64,000 nt of DNA from the NCBI GenBank assembly GCA_963921935.1, contig OY998180.1:110800183-110864182 (forward strand), read 5' to 3'. The stretch's first letter is position 1. Every line of letters starts with the position of its first letter. This document shows positions 14,903-24,905 of this stretch, piece by piece. Made by a program: the position numbers and the translations under genes. A model generated the notes under the pieces. It was not told the DNA's origin and ran no database searches. It saw nothing but the letters and a program-made list of their open reading frames with translations. Source of the stretch: Galeruca laticollis. Its lineage: Eukaryota > Arthropoda > Insecta > Coleoptera > Chrysomelidae.

Positions 14903-15301
14903 GTCAAACTTTTTATTGTTGTTTGATTGTGAAATGAGTATAATTAAATTGTTTCTCGATGGACCAGTCACTTTATTTTATGTAACGAGATATTTATTTT
15001 TATTTCAATTGAGTTTTTTGGTTACATTGTTGGTTCGGTATGGTTGATTAAACATTTTGCGCTTTTGACCTTTTTATTCACTGATCATTATAAAATTGTT
15101 ATTGATTGTTGCGTCGCAATTAAGAGTTTACTTCACTGATTTCATATTTTTGAATTTAATTCAATTGTAATAAGTACTCATTATGACAAGTATCAAAGCC
15201 GGTTTTTACCGGTAAATCGCAACTATGAACTAGACGTTCTTACGATGGTTGAGGTTCAAAGAGGCTGAATTGAGGTTCTGCATCGTATTTATGGGTTGTG
15301 G
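14903..15301 (-). repeat. BEL 3' LTR (partial)
   Basis: It aligns almost base for base with 18503-18863 apart from a ~30-bp extra segment near 15205-15230. The match stops at ttatgggttgtgg; the remaining ~350 bp of the right LTR has no counterpart here, so this LTR has lost its 5' part. Confidence 0.75.
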
Positions 15302-15339
15302 ATATAGGCTAGAGTCTCTTTTTTAGAGAGTGAGTGAGT

Positions 15340-15401
15340 GCGAATACTCTAGTTTCTTTAGAGTTCCGTTTATTTTTTAAGAGATATTGAGTGTGAGTTA
15401 G

Positions 15402-15432
<31 letters not shown>

Positions 15433-16170
15433 TTATTTAACGTAAAGAGAGTAAGTAAGAGTAAGAATGAATGAATGGATTTGAGTATTTTTATTTAGAG
15501 TAATAAGGTTTGATGTTTATGATTTCTTTAATGAATAAAATATGATTTTTGTTTTATGAGAGAATGAGAGATGCGTAGATCGATTCTAGTTCGACAAGTG
15601 TGGTACCAGTTTGTTCAACGTATAACGGTCCAGGAACCTCGACTCTTTGAATATTGTGAATAGAAGTGTGAGTACAATTGAGATCGCAATGCATGTAAAG
15701 TGCAAGAGAGGGTGCCAGTAAGTTTTCAAGTGCAAGCAAGAGTATGAGTATAAGAGTAAGTTCAAGTTTCATAATTTACAAGTTTGAGTGAGATTATGAC
15801 TACAAGTGGGAGTAAGTGCTACTACGCGTGCGAGTGGAATTAGAGTGAGGTTGTGACTTCAAGTGAGAGTGTTAGTTAGAATCCGAATTCACTGTGAATG
15901 TATTGAGTACAATTTATTAAGAATGCATATGCGAGTGTGAGGGAGAGTTCCCATGAGACTAGAGCAAGTGAGAGTGTGAAGTGAATTATGAGTGAGTGCG
16001 ACAGCAAGTGAGTACGGGTGCTAGTTTAAACGTGAGTGCAAATGCAAATGTGAGTACGAGTATAAGTTAGAGTAAGAGTGTAATTGTATACGAGTGCAAG
16101 TAGGAGTTCATTTGAAAGTGGGAGGTAGCATAAGAGTAATTGTGTAATGTAGTGAGCACGAGTGTAAGAG
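15340..16170. repeat. degenerate (gagtgn) low-complexity tract
   Basis: About 800 bp is dominated by variants of gagtgtgag, agtgagagtg and gagtgcaag. No fixed period is obvious, and strand asymmetry is strong (G and A on the plus strand). It lies inside the BEL interior. A pyrimidine-rich complement would be transcribed in the element's own direction. Confidence 0.7.
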
Positions 16171-16440
16171 TAGATGAAAGAGTCTTTATCTGACTCTTTT
16201 GAGATTGTCTTTGTATATGTTTTCTTATGAAAGACGTTTGTCTTAAGCGGGCCCGGCTCTTTTGCGGGCGTGAATGAGTTGTAAAATTTTAATTTTTATT
16301 CTTTAGTGTATGAGAGGTAAAGTTATTTCTGATCTCGTCAAGAAAAAGAGGGGGAGAAATTAGTTTTAGTGTTTTTGTGTCTGTCGGGTATTTTCAAGTT
16401 CAAAGTGTCGTCCAAGTAGTTTTCAAGTAACAAAGAAGGG

Positions 16441-16625
16441 GGGATGACGTTCTCTTCCAAACATCACCCAAGTGTCCCCATCATCCAAGTATCTTCCACG
16501 TTTCTTCCAAGTATCTTCTTCATCCAATTATCTCCAAGTTTCATCCAAGTATCATCTTCTTCCAAGTATCTCCAAGATTCATCCAAGTTTCATCCAAGTA
16601 TCTCCAAGTTTCTTTCAAGTGTCTA
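16441..16625. repeat. degenerate 13-15-bp tandem repeat (catccaagtatctt)
   Basis: Around a dozen imperfect copies of tcatccaagtatcttc or ccaagtttc follow each other. A second low-complexity patch (ttgagagtattttgatttga) lies at about 16880-17010. An open frame across 16444-16626 is only the translation of the repeat. Confidence 0.7.
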
Positions 16626-17337
16626 AGTGTTTTTAATTATTTTTAATTGTCGAGGGTTCTAAATGTTTAAGTATTTGTTTTTCAGTGTCTAAGTCTACAT
16701 GTCTGAGTTTTTGCAAATATTTCAAGTTTTTTAAAGTGTCTGAGAGTTTTAGTCATTGGGTTAATCGCTGTCCTCTTCCAGAGGACGAAAGGTGTGGATT
16801 TCTTGTCAAGAAGAGAGTTTGAGTGGTAATGAGTTAGTGCTGCGCTGCACTGAAAGAGAGTTGCGTAAGAAAGTGATTGTTTATTTGTTTATTTGAGAGT
16901 AAGCTTTGATTTGAAAATGTTTTGAGTTGAGAGTATTTTGATTTGAGAGTGAGTTTTAATTTGAAAATTAGTTTTGAGTTAAGAGTGTTTTGATTTAAGA
17001 GTAAGTGGTGTGGTCACACCAGAAGAATGACTATATGAGTATGAGAGGAATTATCCGTGAGGTTTTGTGGGAATAAGTTTTTCCAGAACAGTACATTCCT
17101 TTTCTAAATGATAAAAGCATTGAGAGAGATTGAGTGTTGATCAAGTTATTTTTCTTCAAGAGATTTCTTTGTGTCAATGGTCTAATTTAATTTTTTGATA
17201 AATGCGAACAAATAAAGCATCAAGTAAGTTTTCTTTACTAATATTGAAATTTATTAATGATTTTACCATTGCTCTAGCTTAAGGCGTAAATATTCTTAAT
17301 TGCTGTGCAGTACATTTTGAGTATTAGTACAAGGTGT

Positions 17338-17541
17338 TTAACGGTTAGAATGGGCAGTAACAATTTGCCTTGTGTTATTATATTTAGAATTTAACAAGTC
17401 TACAGCTACATCGAAATTATGTTCATATATTGGTAAGTGTGAAATTGAATTCAGAGGTTCACCTTGTAAGTATGACCTTAAATATTGAAATTTTTCAAGT
17501 TTGGAATTGAATGTAAAATTATTTGTGATCAAATTCTTAAA
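17338..17541 (-). pseudogene. BEL/Pao Gag fragment (DUF1759-like)
   Basis: The minus-strand frame reads FKNLITNNFTFNSKLEKFQY, then LRSYLQGEPLNSISHLPI and the DVAVDLLNSKYNNTRQIV block. This is the conserved core of Pao/BEL Gag: a neutral helix, a YL-x-S-x-L-x-G-x-A-like turn, and the RY-x-N-x-R-like end. About 65 codons remain, ending at a stop (17338). Gag assembles the element's particle. The position between the candidate primer site (18488) and the left LTR supports the minus orientation of the element. Confidence 0.75.
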
Positions 17542-18309
17542 TTGGTATAATCATTGTGCTTTGAATTGTTTCTTGTAAGAACTGGCATGTGAAAGGTAAA
17601 CTAATGTGATTAATTTTATTTTGAGTTTCAATTATCAAAGAGTTTTGCATTTTTCAATGTGAAGAGTAATGTCTGATTGTGATTTTAAAATCATACTGTT
17701 GCATCTCAGTACTAATTATGAAAAGGTAATAATAACGAGTATCAATAAAATGTAAATATCAAAACAATTTTTGTGAAAAAAATACGAAATTAATTTTATA
17801 ATGTAAGATAATCATCAATTGTTGTACAATAAATTATTTATTTTGATAAAAGAACAGTTTGTTACACATGAACCTGATAGAAGATATATTTATAAATTGT
17901 ACAAACAGAAGTGCCTTGTATATTGTCTACTAATGTTTGTAATCTGTGATAATGTCGAACAAATAGTTTAGAATGAGAAACATTTATAAGTATTTGAAGA
18001 ATCTTACGTAATGGAAATATATTTATATTTACAAAATTGAGATTAGAAAGATTTATATTAAATGTACTTGAGATAAATTTCCAATTATGAATTGCAATAA
18101 ATGCTTTTTATATTATTTAAAGATTGAATTTTGCCGCACAATGTATATATATAAAATTTTACAAAGTTCAATAATCAAATATTCGAAAATACCTTTAATC
18201 TGTCTATTTTTCTCTGAATGCCGGCAACTGGGGCCGGTTATCAGCTGTGTATACTCGGCGATAATTTTCTTTCCCACGTTGTTTTTGTTCTGGACTGTTT
18301 ATTCGGGTT

Positions 18310-18501
18310 TGTTCAGGACCATACTCACAGGTTCTACTGGGATGTGAAGGTTTCTTGTTAGGACCATAATCACATTTTGTTCATCCGTGTTCGACCAGGA
18401 CCATGTCTCACAGATTTTCTGGTTAAGGTTGCTTATTCTGGCTCGTAGGGCCATGTTTCACATTTTCTGGTTCAGATTGCTTATCCTGGCTCGTAGGACC
18501 A
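18310..18501 (-). repeat. BEL leader with repeated primer-site-like units
   Basis: The block (agg)accat...cacag/cat...ctggnt is repeated three to four times at 50-60-bp spacing (about 18320, 18360, 18400, 18450 and 18500). Each unit carries ggaccat or gggccat, and the last two carry ctggctcgtagg-ccat. On the minus strand these are tandem copies of the sequence that includes the primer-binding site. Confidence 0.6.
18488..18501 (-). promoter_or_regulatory. candidate tRNA primer-binding site of the BEL element
   Basis: Minus-strand TGGTCCTACGAGCC follows the CA that closes the 5' LTR. It starts with TGG, complementary to a tRNA CCA end, as expected. The priming tRNA was not identified. Confidence 0.55.
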
Positions 18502-19230
18502 TGTCAAACTTTTTATTGTTGTTTGATCGTGAAATGAGTATAATTAAATTGTTTCTCGAAGGACCAGTCACTTTATTTGATGTGACGAGATATATTAATT
18601 TATTTCATTTGAGTTTGCTAATAAATTGTGGGTTGGGTGTGGTTAATTAAACATTTAGCAGTATTCACCTTTTTATTCACTGATCATTACAAAGTTGTTA
18701 TTGATTGTTGCGTCGTAATTAAGAGTTTACTTCATTGATTTGATATTTTTGAATTTAATTTAATTGTAATGAGTACTCATTATGATAAGTATGAAAGCCA
18801 GTCTTACGATGGTTGGTGTTCAAAGAGGCTGAATTGAGGCTCTGCGTCGTATTTATGGGTTGTGGAACTTTCTCGAACTATTTTAGGAAGGGGGGTATGA
18901 ATCGTAGGAGATGGTAGATTGCCTACGTGACGATTAGCATGATTTCTTGTTGATACGATGATGTTGTTTTGAACATAAGGATATGTGATCATTTTTTCAT
19001 TATCGACTGGAAAGTTATATGATATTTGTATATATAAAGTGATGTTAAGATTAATGGAGCGTGGCATAATAAGTAGGTATGATAAATGCCTTATTTTTAG
19101 AAAGTATTTAATAAAACAGATTTTAAGGTATATGGAATGTGTAGTAATTATCATATAGGTATGGTGATGAATGAATGTAATTAATTTATGTTTCTCAGGG
19201 AGAATTTAAATTTAATTATAAATTCGTACA
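18502..19230 (-). repeat. BEL 5' LTR (full-length candidate, 729 bp)
   Basis: On the minus strand it begins TGTACGAATT and ends TTTGACA, the canonical TG...CA. Its 3' ~360 bp is duplicated at the left end of the element. The minus-strand open frame at 18804-19154 lies within the LTR and has no recognisable domain. Confidence 0.65.
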
Positions 19231-19559
19231 GTATCGTAGTAACACATTGGAATTTTTCCAAAAATGACCAAAAATGTGGTAAACCTGAATTGATAGGACC
19301 CGTTGTATTGGCTCTAGTGAGCTGAAAATTAATAGGGCTCATCTGTGAGACGTCCTAAACAATATGCCGTGCTAACAAACCGAAATTTCTCCAAAAATGT
19401 AGTATATCTTGATATACAGGATACGTTATACTGGCACCGGTGACCTGAGAATCAATAGAGCTCATCTGTAAGCCGCTCTGAACAATATCCATTCGTAAAA
19501 TTGGTCATTTGTATACACTCCGGAGGCTGTATCGTACTATCAAACCGAAATTTCTCCAA
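19231..19559 (+). repeat. SAT-TE monomer array (right of BEL insertion)
   Basis: About two monomers occur: gtatcgtagtaacac at 19231, ggacccgttgtattggctct, then a shortened unit from gctaacaaaccgaaatttct at about 19371. The last landmark, cactccggaggctgtatcgt, is at about 19516. It runs directly into pogo-like coding sequence at about 19565. Confidence 0.85.
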
Positions 19560-20560
19560 AAATGTGCTTTACCTGGACAATGCATTCCTCCGCTTATTAT
19601 CTTTAAAGGTGTATGGATTAAGACTGAGTGGTATATTACTCTACCTGAGGAGTCCAAGAAGTTAATGACAAAAAGGGGCATCATGATCCATGAAATGGCA
19701 CTTCTCTAAATTGAAACGTCTGGCAGCAGTTTTATAAATCTTCGTTGGAGCATCCTCCCACTTAGACATTCGTATTGTTGAGGCTGCAGTACAATATGAA
19801 ATCACTTTGTTCTGCTTACCAAGCAATCGTACGCTAGACAAAGTTGTCTTCAGAAGCTTTGAATCGTTTTGGAACAAACAGGTTTTAAATTTTTGGGTCG
19901 ATGTCCGCTAAAAACATACTGTCGGGATTTGGAGCAACAGGTATATGACCGCTTAATCCCGAAGGCAAAATTGGCTCCCAGTGTTCTCACACATCGCGCA
20001 TTACCTGACAATGTATTTGAAGAGGATGTTGGTAAAAATAGTCAAATTATTACTGAGCCAGAAGCTGGTGCCAGTAGTATCACTAAAGTAAAAATGACTG
20101 GGTTATAGAGAGCGACAGCGATTAAGAACAAGAAAGTGATTCACAAAGCAAAAAAGAGCAAACTGTAGATATAGAGCCTTCGGCAGAAGATAATGAGGAG
20201 ATAGAATAGAATATTTATAGAGGCCCAAAGACAAGTAAAAATAAAGAAAAAAATGCAAAGATCTTTATGTCAACTTCATCGAATCTGGGTTCTTCATTAC
20301 TCCTGAACAACTTATTAAAGTTTTTTTTTGAAACGACGTTCAGCAATCAACTTTAAAGATCAAGATGTTAATATAGATGATAATGAAGACAAGAAATAGA
20401 AAATAACACTGAAAAATAATCTTGCACACAATAAAGAGGAAAACATAAGCAAAGGAAAGAAAAAAGTGGCAAAAAAATGGAATTCTGGCTTTGCTTCATT
20501 TGTGATGGAGAAATAATTGCAGACCTGAGAAAATCTAATATGTGGTCACCTAGGTCCATA
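19560..20560 (+). pseudogene. pogo/Tigger-like transposase (DDE_1) relic
   Basis: Plus-strand pieces follow the DDE_1 order of pogo-type transposases. ALPGQCIPPLIIFKGVWIKT and LPEESKKLMTKRG occur at 19566-19680. After a frameshift comes FVGASSHLDIRIVEAAVQYE then ITLFCLPSNRTLDK (about 19735-19845), covering the second catalytic region; the usual D is replaced by V or lost in FVGASSH. FWNKQVLNFWV follows, and a C-terminal LAPSVLTHRALPDNVFEEDV tail (about 19970-20030) after another frameshift. Acidic and lysine-rich sequence continues to about 20560. The N-terminal DNA-binding domain and first D are absent. It is flanked on the left by SAT-TE monomers and on the right (20704) by the SAT-TE terminal module. 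Confidence 0.75.
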
Positions 20561-20699
20561 ACGAGTCGTAAGACTAAGCATAGAAAATGATGAGTTTTTT
20601 TTCTGTCCCAAGTGTTCCTAAACTGGAATTTTGAATTTCAAATTAGATTTTTTCGTGTCTTGCAACTAATTTTCATGTTAAAACTATGTTAGATTTAAA

Positions 20700-20880
20700 A
20701 GTATTACTTTCCGTCCAATCCTATCTAATATGCGAGAAAAGTATTGGCTTAACCCAAGAAAGTATGAATTTTTAGATTTTTATAGACATTTTTTCGTTTC
20801 TCAGCAAGAACAATACGAAAAAACGGGTCTCAGAAAAAATCCCGTGTGTATGTCGTCGTCGTCACCGTCGTCGTTTTTTT
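20700..20880 (-). repeat. SAT-TE terminal module with (GTC)n
   Basis: It reads attactttccgtccaatcc then tatctaatatgcgagaaaag and tattggcttaaccc, followed by ~80 bp and gtgtgtatgtcgtcgtcgtc. This is the inverted form of the end seen at 6830-6990. No monomer follows directly; the sequence breaks off after gtcgtcg. Confidence 0.8.
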
Positions 20881-21035
20881 TAACGTAAATTAATGGCTCT
20901 TGATGCTTTTTATTAATAATTATTGATTAAATCACAATATTTGTTTAATTTTCTCAATTTTGTTGATCAAATTTATACTGGCCTATTATGAACCCAGTTG
21001 CCAAGTAAGACCATTATGAGAGATTCTATTTTTAC

Positions 21036-21400
21036 TTTTCCGCCAACCCCCTCCCTCTAGAGAAAAGTATTGGTTTACCCCAAAAACAGCTGGAATTTTC
21101 GATTTTTTGAAGTTATTTTAACATTTTTCTGCGAGAAAAACACGAAAAAGGGTTTTTAGCAAAAAATCATGTGTATATGTCGTCGTCGTCGGCCACACGA
21201 TACAGCTTTCGGAGTGCCTAAAGTCATCAATTTTATGATTGAGTATTGTTCACATATGAACTCTTTTGATTTTCAACCCACTAGAACCAGTACTTCGGGT
21301 GCTATGGTACCTGAAGTACCACATTTTTTGTAATTGTAATTTCGGTTTGTTAGCACGATACATTTTCCGGAGTGTACCTATAAGTGCGGAAAAGTTTAAA
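21036..21400 (-). repeat. SAT-TE copy: terminus, (GTC)n and one monomer
   Basis: The terminal module (acttttccgcc..., agaaaagtattggtttaccc) is at 21042. tatgtcgtcgtcgtcggcca is at 21175. One inverted monomer follows, with acgatacagctttcggagtg and aatttcggtttgttagcacg. It ends at gtgcggaaaagtttaaaacc. A stray plus-strand monomer piece (acccgttgtactggctctgg) lies at 21538-21605. Confidence 0.8.
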
Positions 21401-21605
21401 ACCGTTTCTTTTACCCAAACATTTTTCCTTACTATTTTTATTATCATTAATTATTACGTTATACATTACAGTTAATAACAACGAAGATTCAACGAAATTA
21501 TTTTATAAAATGAAGTCCTTATAACAAAAAGTACACTAGGACCCGTTGTACTGGCTCTGGTGAACTGGAAATCATTAGGGTTCATTTTTGAGACGCCTTG
21601 AACAA

Positions 21606-22513
21606 TATTATTTACGACGATTCAATGGATTTGATCACAGATATTGAAACGTGGCTTTTTTCTAAGAACAGATAATAACATTCTTTGATTGTGGATAAAA
21701 TGTTTTTTAACATTTAAAAATCTTTGAACAGTAACCAATCAGATTCTGCTGATCAAAACTTCTTAAGTAGATGAGGTAAAAACAAAGGCTTAGTTCTTCA
21801 TACAATAATTTGCATCGGGGGTAAATTTTCGTTGTTTGTGAATAAATTCTGGCTACGTGAAGATATTTCATACGAAAACTCGAAAGCTTTTGTTAGAAAT
21901 TAACGTGTAAAAATAAGTGCGCCACTGTCAAAAACCCTCTTTGTTTGCCGGTCATTAATGCAAACCTATCTCTCTTCTACGTGTACTCTGCAGAATTCCC
22001 TTCCCTTCCATCACTTGCAATCTCCCTCTCCCTCCTCGGGACTTTTTATGCAAATAACCTAATCCCCTCTCTCTTTCTCTCTCTCCTACTCATCCCCGAA
22101 ACTTCAGACTCCATGAAACATATATACAATGTTGCCAATCAAGCGAAAAATCTGGTATTGTGTAGGTTTTCAAACTAATTTTCTATATAAAATTTGCGCT
22201 GGTGCTTCAACTTCTTCATACAAATATTACCATACAAATAATGTGAGAAATATTAAGATTCAAATTTATCAAACAATATACTGAAAATAATAAAAAGTAA
22301 TTTGTATCTAACTGAAAATAGTCATTAACAGAGATTCCTCAAAAAACAGTTGCTACACCAAGAAAAATAAACACGAAGCTGAATTAACTAAAACACCTTG
22401 AAAAATATTTATTTATCGTAGCATCATTAGCTGGAAACTAGCAGGAGTGGTCTTGTATCAAAAACCGAGAAAACCTGTCCTGTCACACATAAAATACGAA
22501 TAAACAGAATTAA
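21606..22513. other. intergenic, nothing recognised
   Basis: No transposon motif found. The 21930-22110 stretch is pyrimidine-rich (tctccctctccctcctcggg and similar). The open frame at 21945-22178 (+) has no recognisable domain. Confidence 0.45.
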
Positions 22514-22607
22514 ATGCTTCCAAGAACTTCACTCATCTCAGACAAACTATTTCATTTACAAGGAACAAATTCGGAAGTGCCCCGAGGAAGTTTTCTGGGA
22601 TCTTCTT
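22514..22607 (+). pseudogene. Jockey-like RT fragment, copy A
   Basis: The plus frame reads FHLQGTNSEVPRGSFLGSSL, resembling the RT block in which a variable strand is followed by GVPQGSVLGPxLY. Only about 30 codons survive. A second copy of the same ~80 bp lies at 23722-23806. Confidence 0.45.
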
Positions 22608-23656
22608 TATACAGAGTAGCTAGACGAAAACGAAAGGGAGCCATTATTAGGATCTGGGTCAACGTTTTAGAAAAACGCAGAGACCCGTTGGTTTTGTATC
22701 AAAGAAGGACACTTTTTTCCGGTATTTTTGACTTCGCTACTTTCACCTCCTAGCGGAGATAAACATCACTTCAAAATATTTAAAGGGCATTAGGAGTTGA
22801 GTAAGGTATAAGTTTAAAGCCTTTTCAATGCTCTTTACAAATTTTAAGATTCGGCCCAATACTTTTTAATAAATTACATTTTGAAGTTTAAATTATGTTC
22901 ACTTGTGTTTACTTATTTCTTAGTTAAATGTTTAAATTGATGACTACCTGCCTCCATACAATAATAAAGATTTTGTTCGAAACGTTCTCGTATATTCTGA
23001 AGAAGTTCCGGAATGATTAGATGGGACTCCTCGAACATTCTTTGACGCAAATCTTCTAAAGAGGCTGGTATTGTTTTGTATATTTTACTTTTGAGGTATC
23101 TCCACAAAAAAAATCAAGGTGTGACAAATCTGGGGAACGTGGAGGCCATTAAATGCTACATCTTCTCCCATAATCGAATCCACTAATTTCACGTTCTTTG
23201 TGTATCCGTATCGTATCAATTTGTCTTACAAAATCCAATGCAAAACGAGAAAATCAACATTTAAACCAGTAGCGTACTCAACGACCCATGTGTCATTTTC
23301 ACAATTTTGACAAAAATTTAAAAAAAATCCAATTTTAAAATATCTTATTAAAAACGTACATAAATTAAATTCTAGAATGTAATTTATTAAAAAGTATTAG
23401 GCCAAATTTTAAAATTTAAAGACTGTTAACGGGATTAACGAGATTTGAACGGGCTTTAAAAGGATACCTTACTCGACCCCTAATACAATTAAAAAAATTT
23501 GAGGTGTTGCTTACCCCCGCTGGGGGGTGAAAGTAGCGTAGTCAAAAGTGCTGGAAAAAAGTGTCTCCTTTGATCAAAAATCTACCGGATTCTGCGTTTT
23601 TTTTTAAAGCGTTGGCGCAGTTCCTAGTAATAGCTCTGCTTCGTTTTCGTCCGGAC
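22608..23656. mobile_element. mariner-like element with ~280-bp TIRs
   Basis: The left end tatacagagtagctagacga and right end gtccggacaccctgtata are the start of a long inverted match (about 22608-22890 against 23370-23654), including cgctactttcacc and aatactttttaataaattac on both arms. The interior carries a C-terminal transposase relic on the minus strand. Its ends share the TACAGGGTG-type terminus with the elements at 37078 and 60822. Confidence 0.8.
22913..23170 (-). pseudogene. transposase C-terminal relic inside the TIR element
   Basis: The minus strand reads WRYLKSKIYKTIPASLEDLR and FEQNLYYCMEAGSHQFKHLT, the end of a DUF4817/Tc1-mariner-like transposase (WGYLKxxVY..., RxxYCxxxxGxHFEHL). 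A frameshift at about 23108 separates it from a degraded PRSPDLS-like block upstream. Nothing of the catalytic core remains, so the element depended on another source of transposase. Confidence 0.75.
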
Positions 23657-23719
23657 ACCCTGTATAATTATGACATTCCATAGCTAGATGGCGCCCTCCC
23701 CCAGATAGTTCAATAGGTT

Positions 23720-23815
23720 TGCTCTTCACTTATCTCAGACAGATTATTTCAGTTACAGGGAACGAAAGCGGAAGTGCCTCGAGGAAGTTTTCTGGTCCAT
23801 ATACCTAAACTTTAT
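23720..23815 (+). pseudogene. Jockey-like RT fragment, copy B
   Basis: It repeats the sequence at 22525-22600 (cttatctcagacagattatt, then gaagtgcctcgaggaagttt) with about ten differences. It sits just outside the right end of the mariner-like element. Confidence 0.45.
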
Positions 23816-23937
23816 AGACTTGTGAAAGCTACATCAAGCCTCCCTCCAGATAAATCAATAGGTTTGTTAACAAACCCGACAACATCATTATATCAGGAGA
23901 CAGAATAGAACCAAATCCAACGAACTTGTATAATGTT

Positions 23938-24905
23938 ATATTACTTTTCCGCCCAACCTATCTAATATGCGAGAAAAGTATTGGTTTAACCACAAAAAAG
24001 TTGAAATTTTGAAGAATTTTTTTCCGTTTTTACGTTTCTCTTCAAGAACAACACGAGAAAATGGTTTTTAGAAACAAAATCCTGTGTGTATGTCGTCGTC
24101 GTTGTCGTCGGCCACTTTTCGTTGCATGTCTTGTTAGCACGATACAGCCTTCGGAGTGTAACAAATCACCAATTTTATGATTGAATATTGTTCAGGACAT
24201 CTCACAGATGAACCCTATTGATTTTCAGCTCACCACAGCCAGTACAACAGGTGTTATAGTACTTTAAGTACGACATTTTTGGAGAAATTTCAGTTTGTTA
24301 GCACGATACAGGCTCCAGAGTATATACAAGTGACCAATTTTATGATTGTATATTATTCAGGGCGTGATGAACCCTATTGAGATTCAGCTCACTAAAGCCA
24401 GTACAAGGAGTGCTATGGTACTTGAGGTACCAAATTTTTGTCATTTTTTGAGAAATTTCAGTTTGTTAGCACGATACAGCTTCCAGCGTGTATACAAGTG
24501 ACCCATTTTATGATTGAATATTGTTCAGGGCGTCTTATAGATGAACCTTATTGATTTTTAGCTCACCAGAGCTAGTACAACTGGTGCTATGGTACCTGAA
24601 ATGCCACATCTTTGTCCTTTTTGGAGAAATTCCGGGTTTAGTAGGATACAGCCTCCGGAGTGTATACAAGTGGCCAATTTTGTAATTGGATAGTTTCCAA
24701 GGTGTCTCATTCAAGGTGTCTCACAGAGTACATCGGGTCCTATAAATCCAGATATACTGCATTTTTGGTTACTTTTGGAGAAATTTCGGTTTGTTAACAC
24801 GATACATCCCCCTAAGTGTATACAAGTGACAATTTTATGATAGAATATTAACCAGGGCATCTCACAGATGCCGAAAAGTTAGTTTTAATCTTTAAAACCG
24901 TTTAT
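23938..24905 (-). repeat. SAT-TE copy with four to five monomers
   Basis: This is the most complete copy. The terminal module starts attacttttccgcccaacct, (gtc)n lies at 24090-24112, and then come inverted monomers of about 165-185 bp marked by gttagcacgatacag at about 24135, 24300 and 24467, with variants at about 24645 and 24797. It ends at gccgaaaagttagttttaat and taaaaccgtttattttc, the same boundary as the copy at 21385. Monomers differ by small indels and substitutions. Confidence 0.85.

Larger units (their letters stand above)
14903..19230 (-). mobile_element. BEL/Pao LTR retrotransposon remnant (minus strand)
   Basis: Two direct repeats (14903-15301 and 18502-18863), alike over about 380-400 bp, bracket 3.2 kb. 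On the minus strand the right copy is the 5' LTR: it starts TGTACGAATT at 19230 and ends GTTTGACA at 18502, directly followed by TGGTCCTACGAGCC, a tRNA-primer-site-like sequence. A Gag (DUF1759-like) piece lies at 17338-17541. No protease, RT or integrase motif was found and the interior is largely low-complexity. The element sits inside SAT-TE monomers, which flank it on both sides. Confidence 0.75.

Noticed and set aside
15554..15772. Minus-strand open frame with a hydrophobic leader in the BEL interior
   Set aside because: The Leu/Ile-rich leader is a translation of the gagtg-type low-complexity tract; no BEL protein motif matches.
18804..19154. 116-codon minus-strand open frame ending near the BEL LTR
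   Set aside because: It lies within the 5' LTR candidate, shows no domain, and the second LTR lacks most of it.
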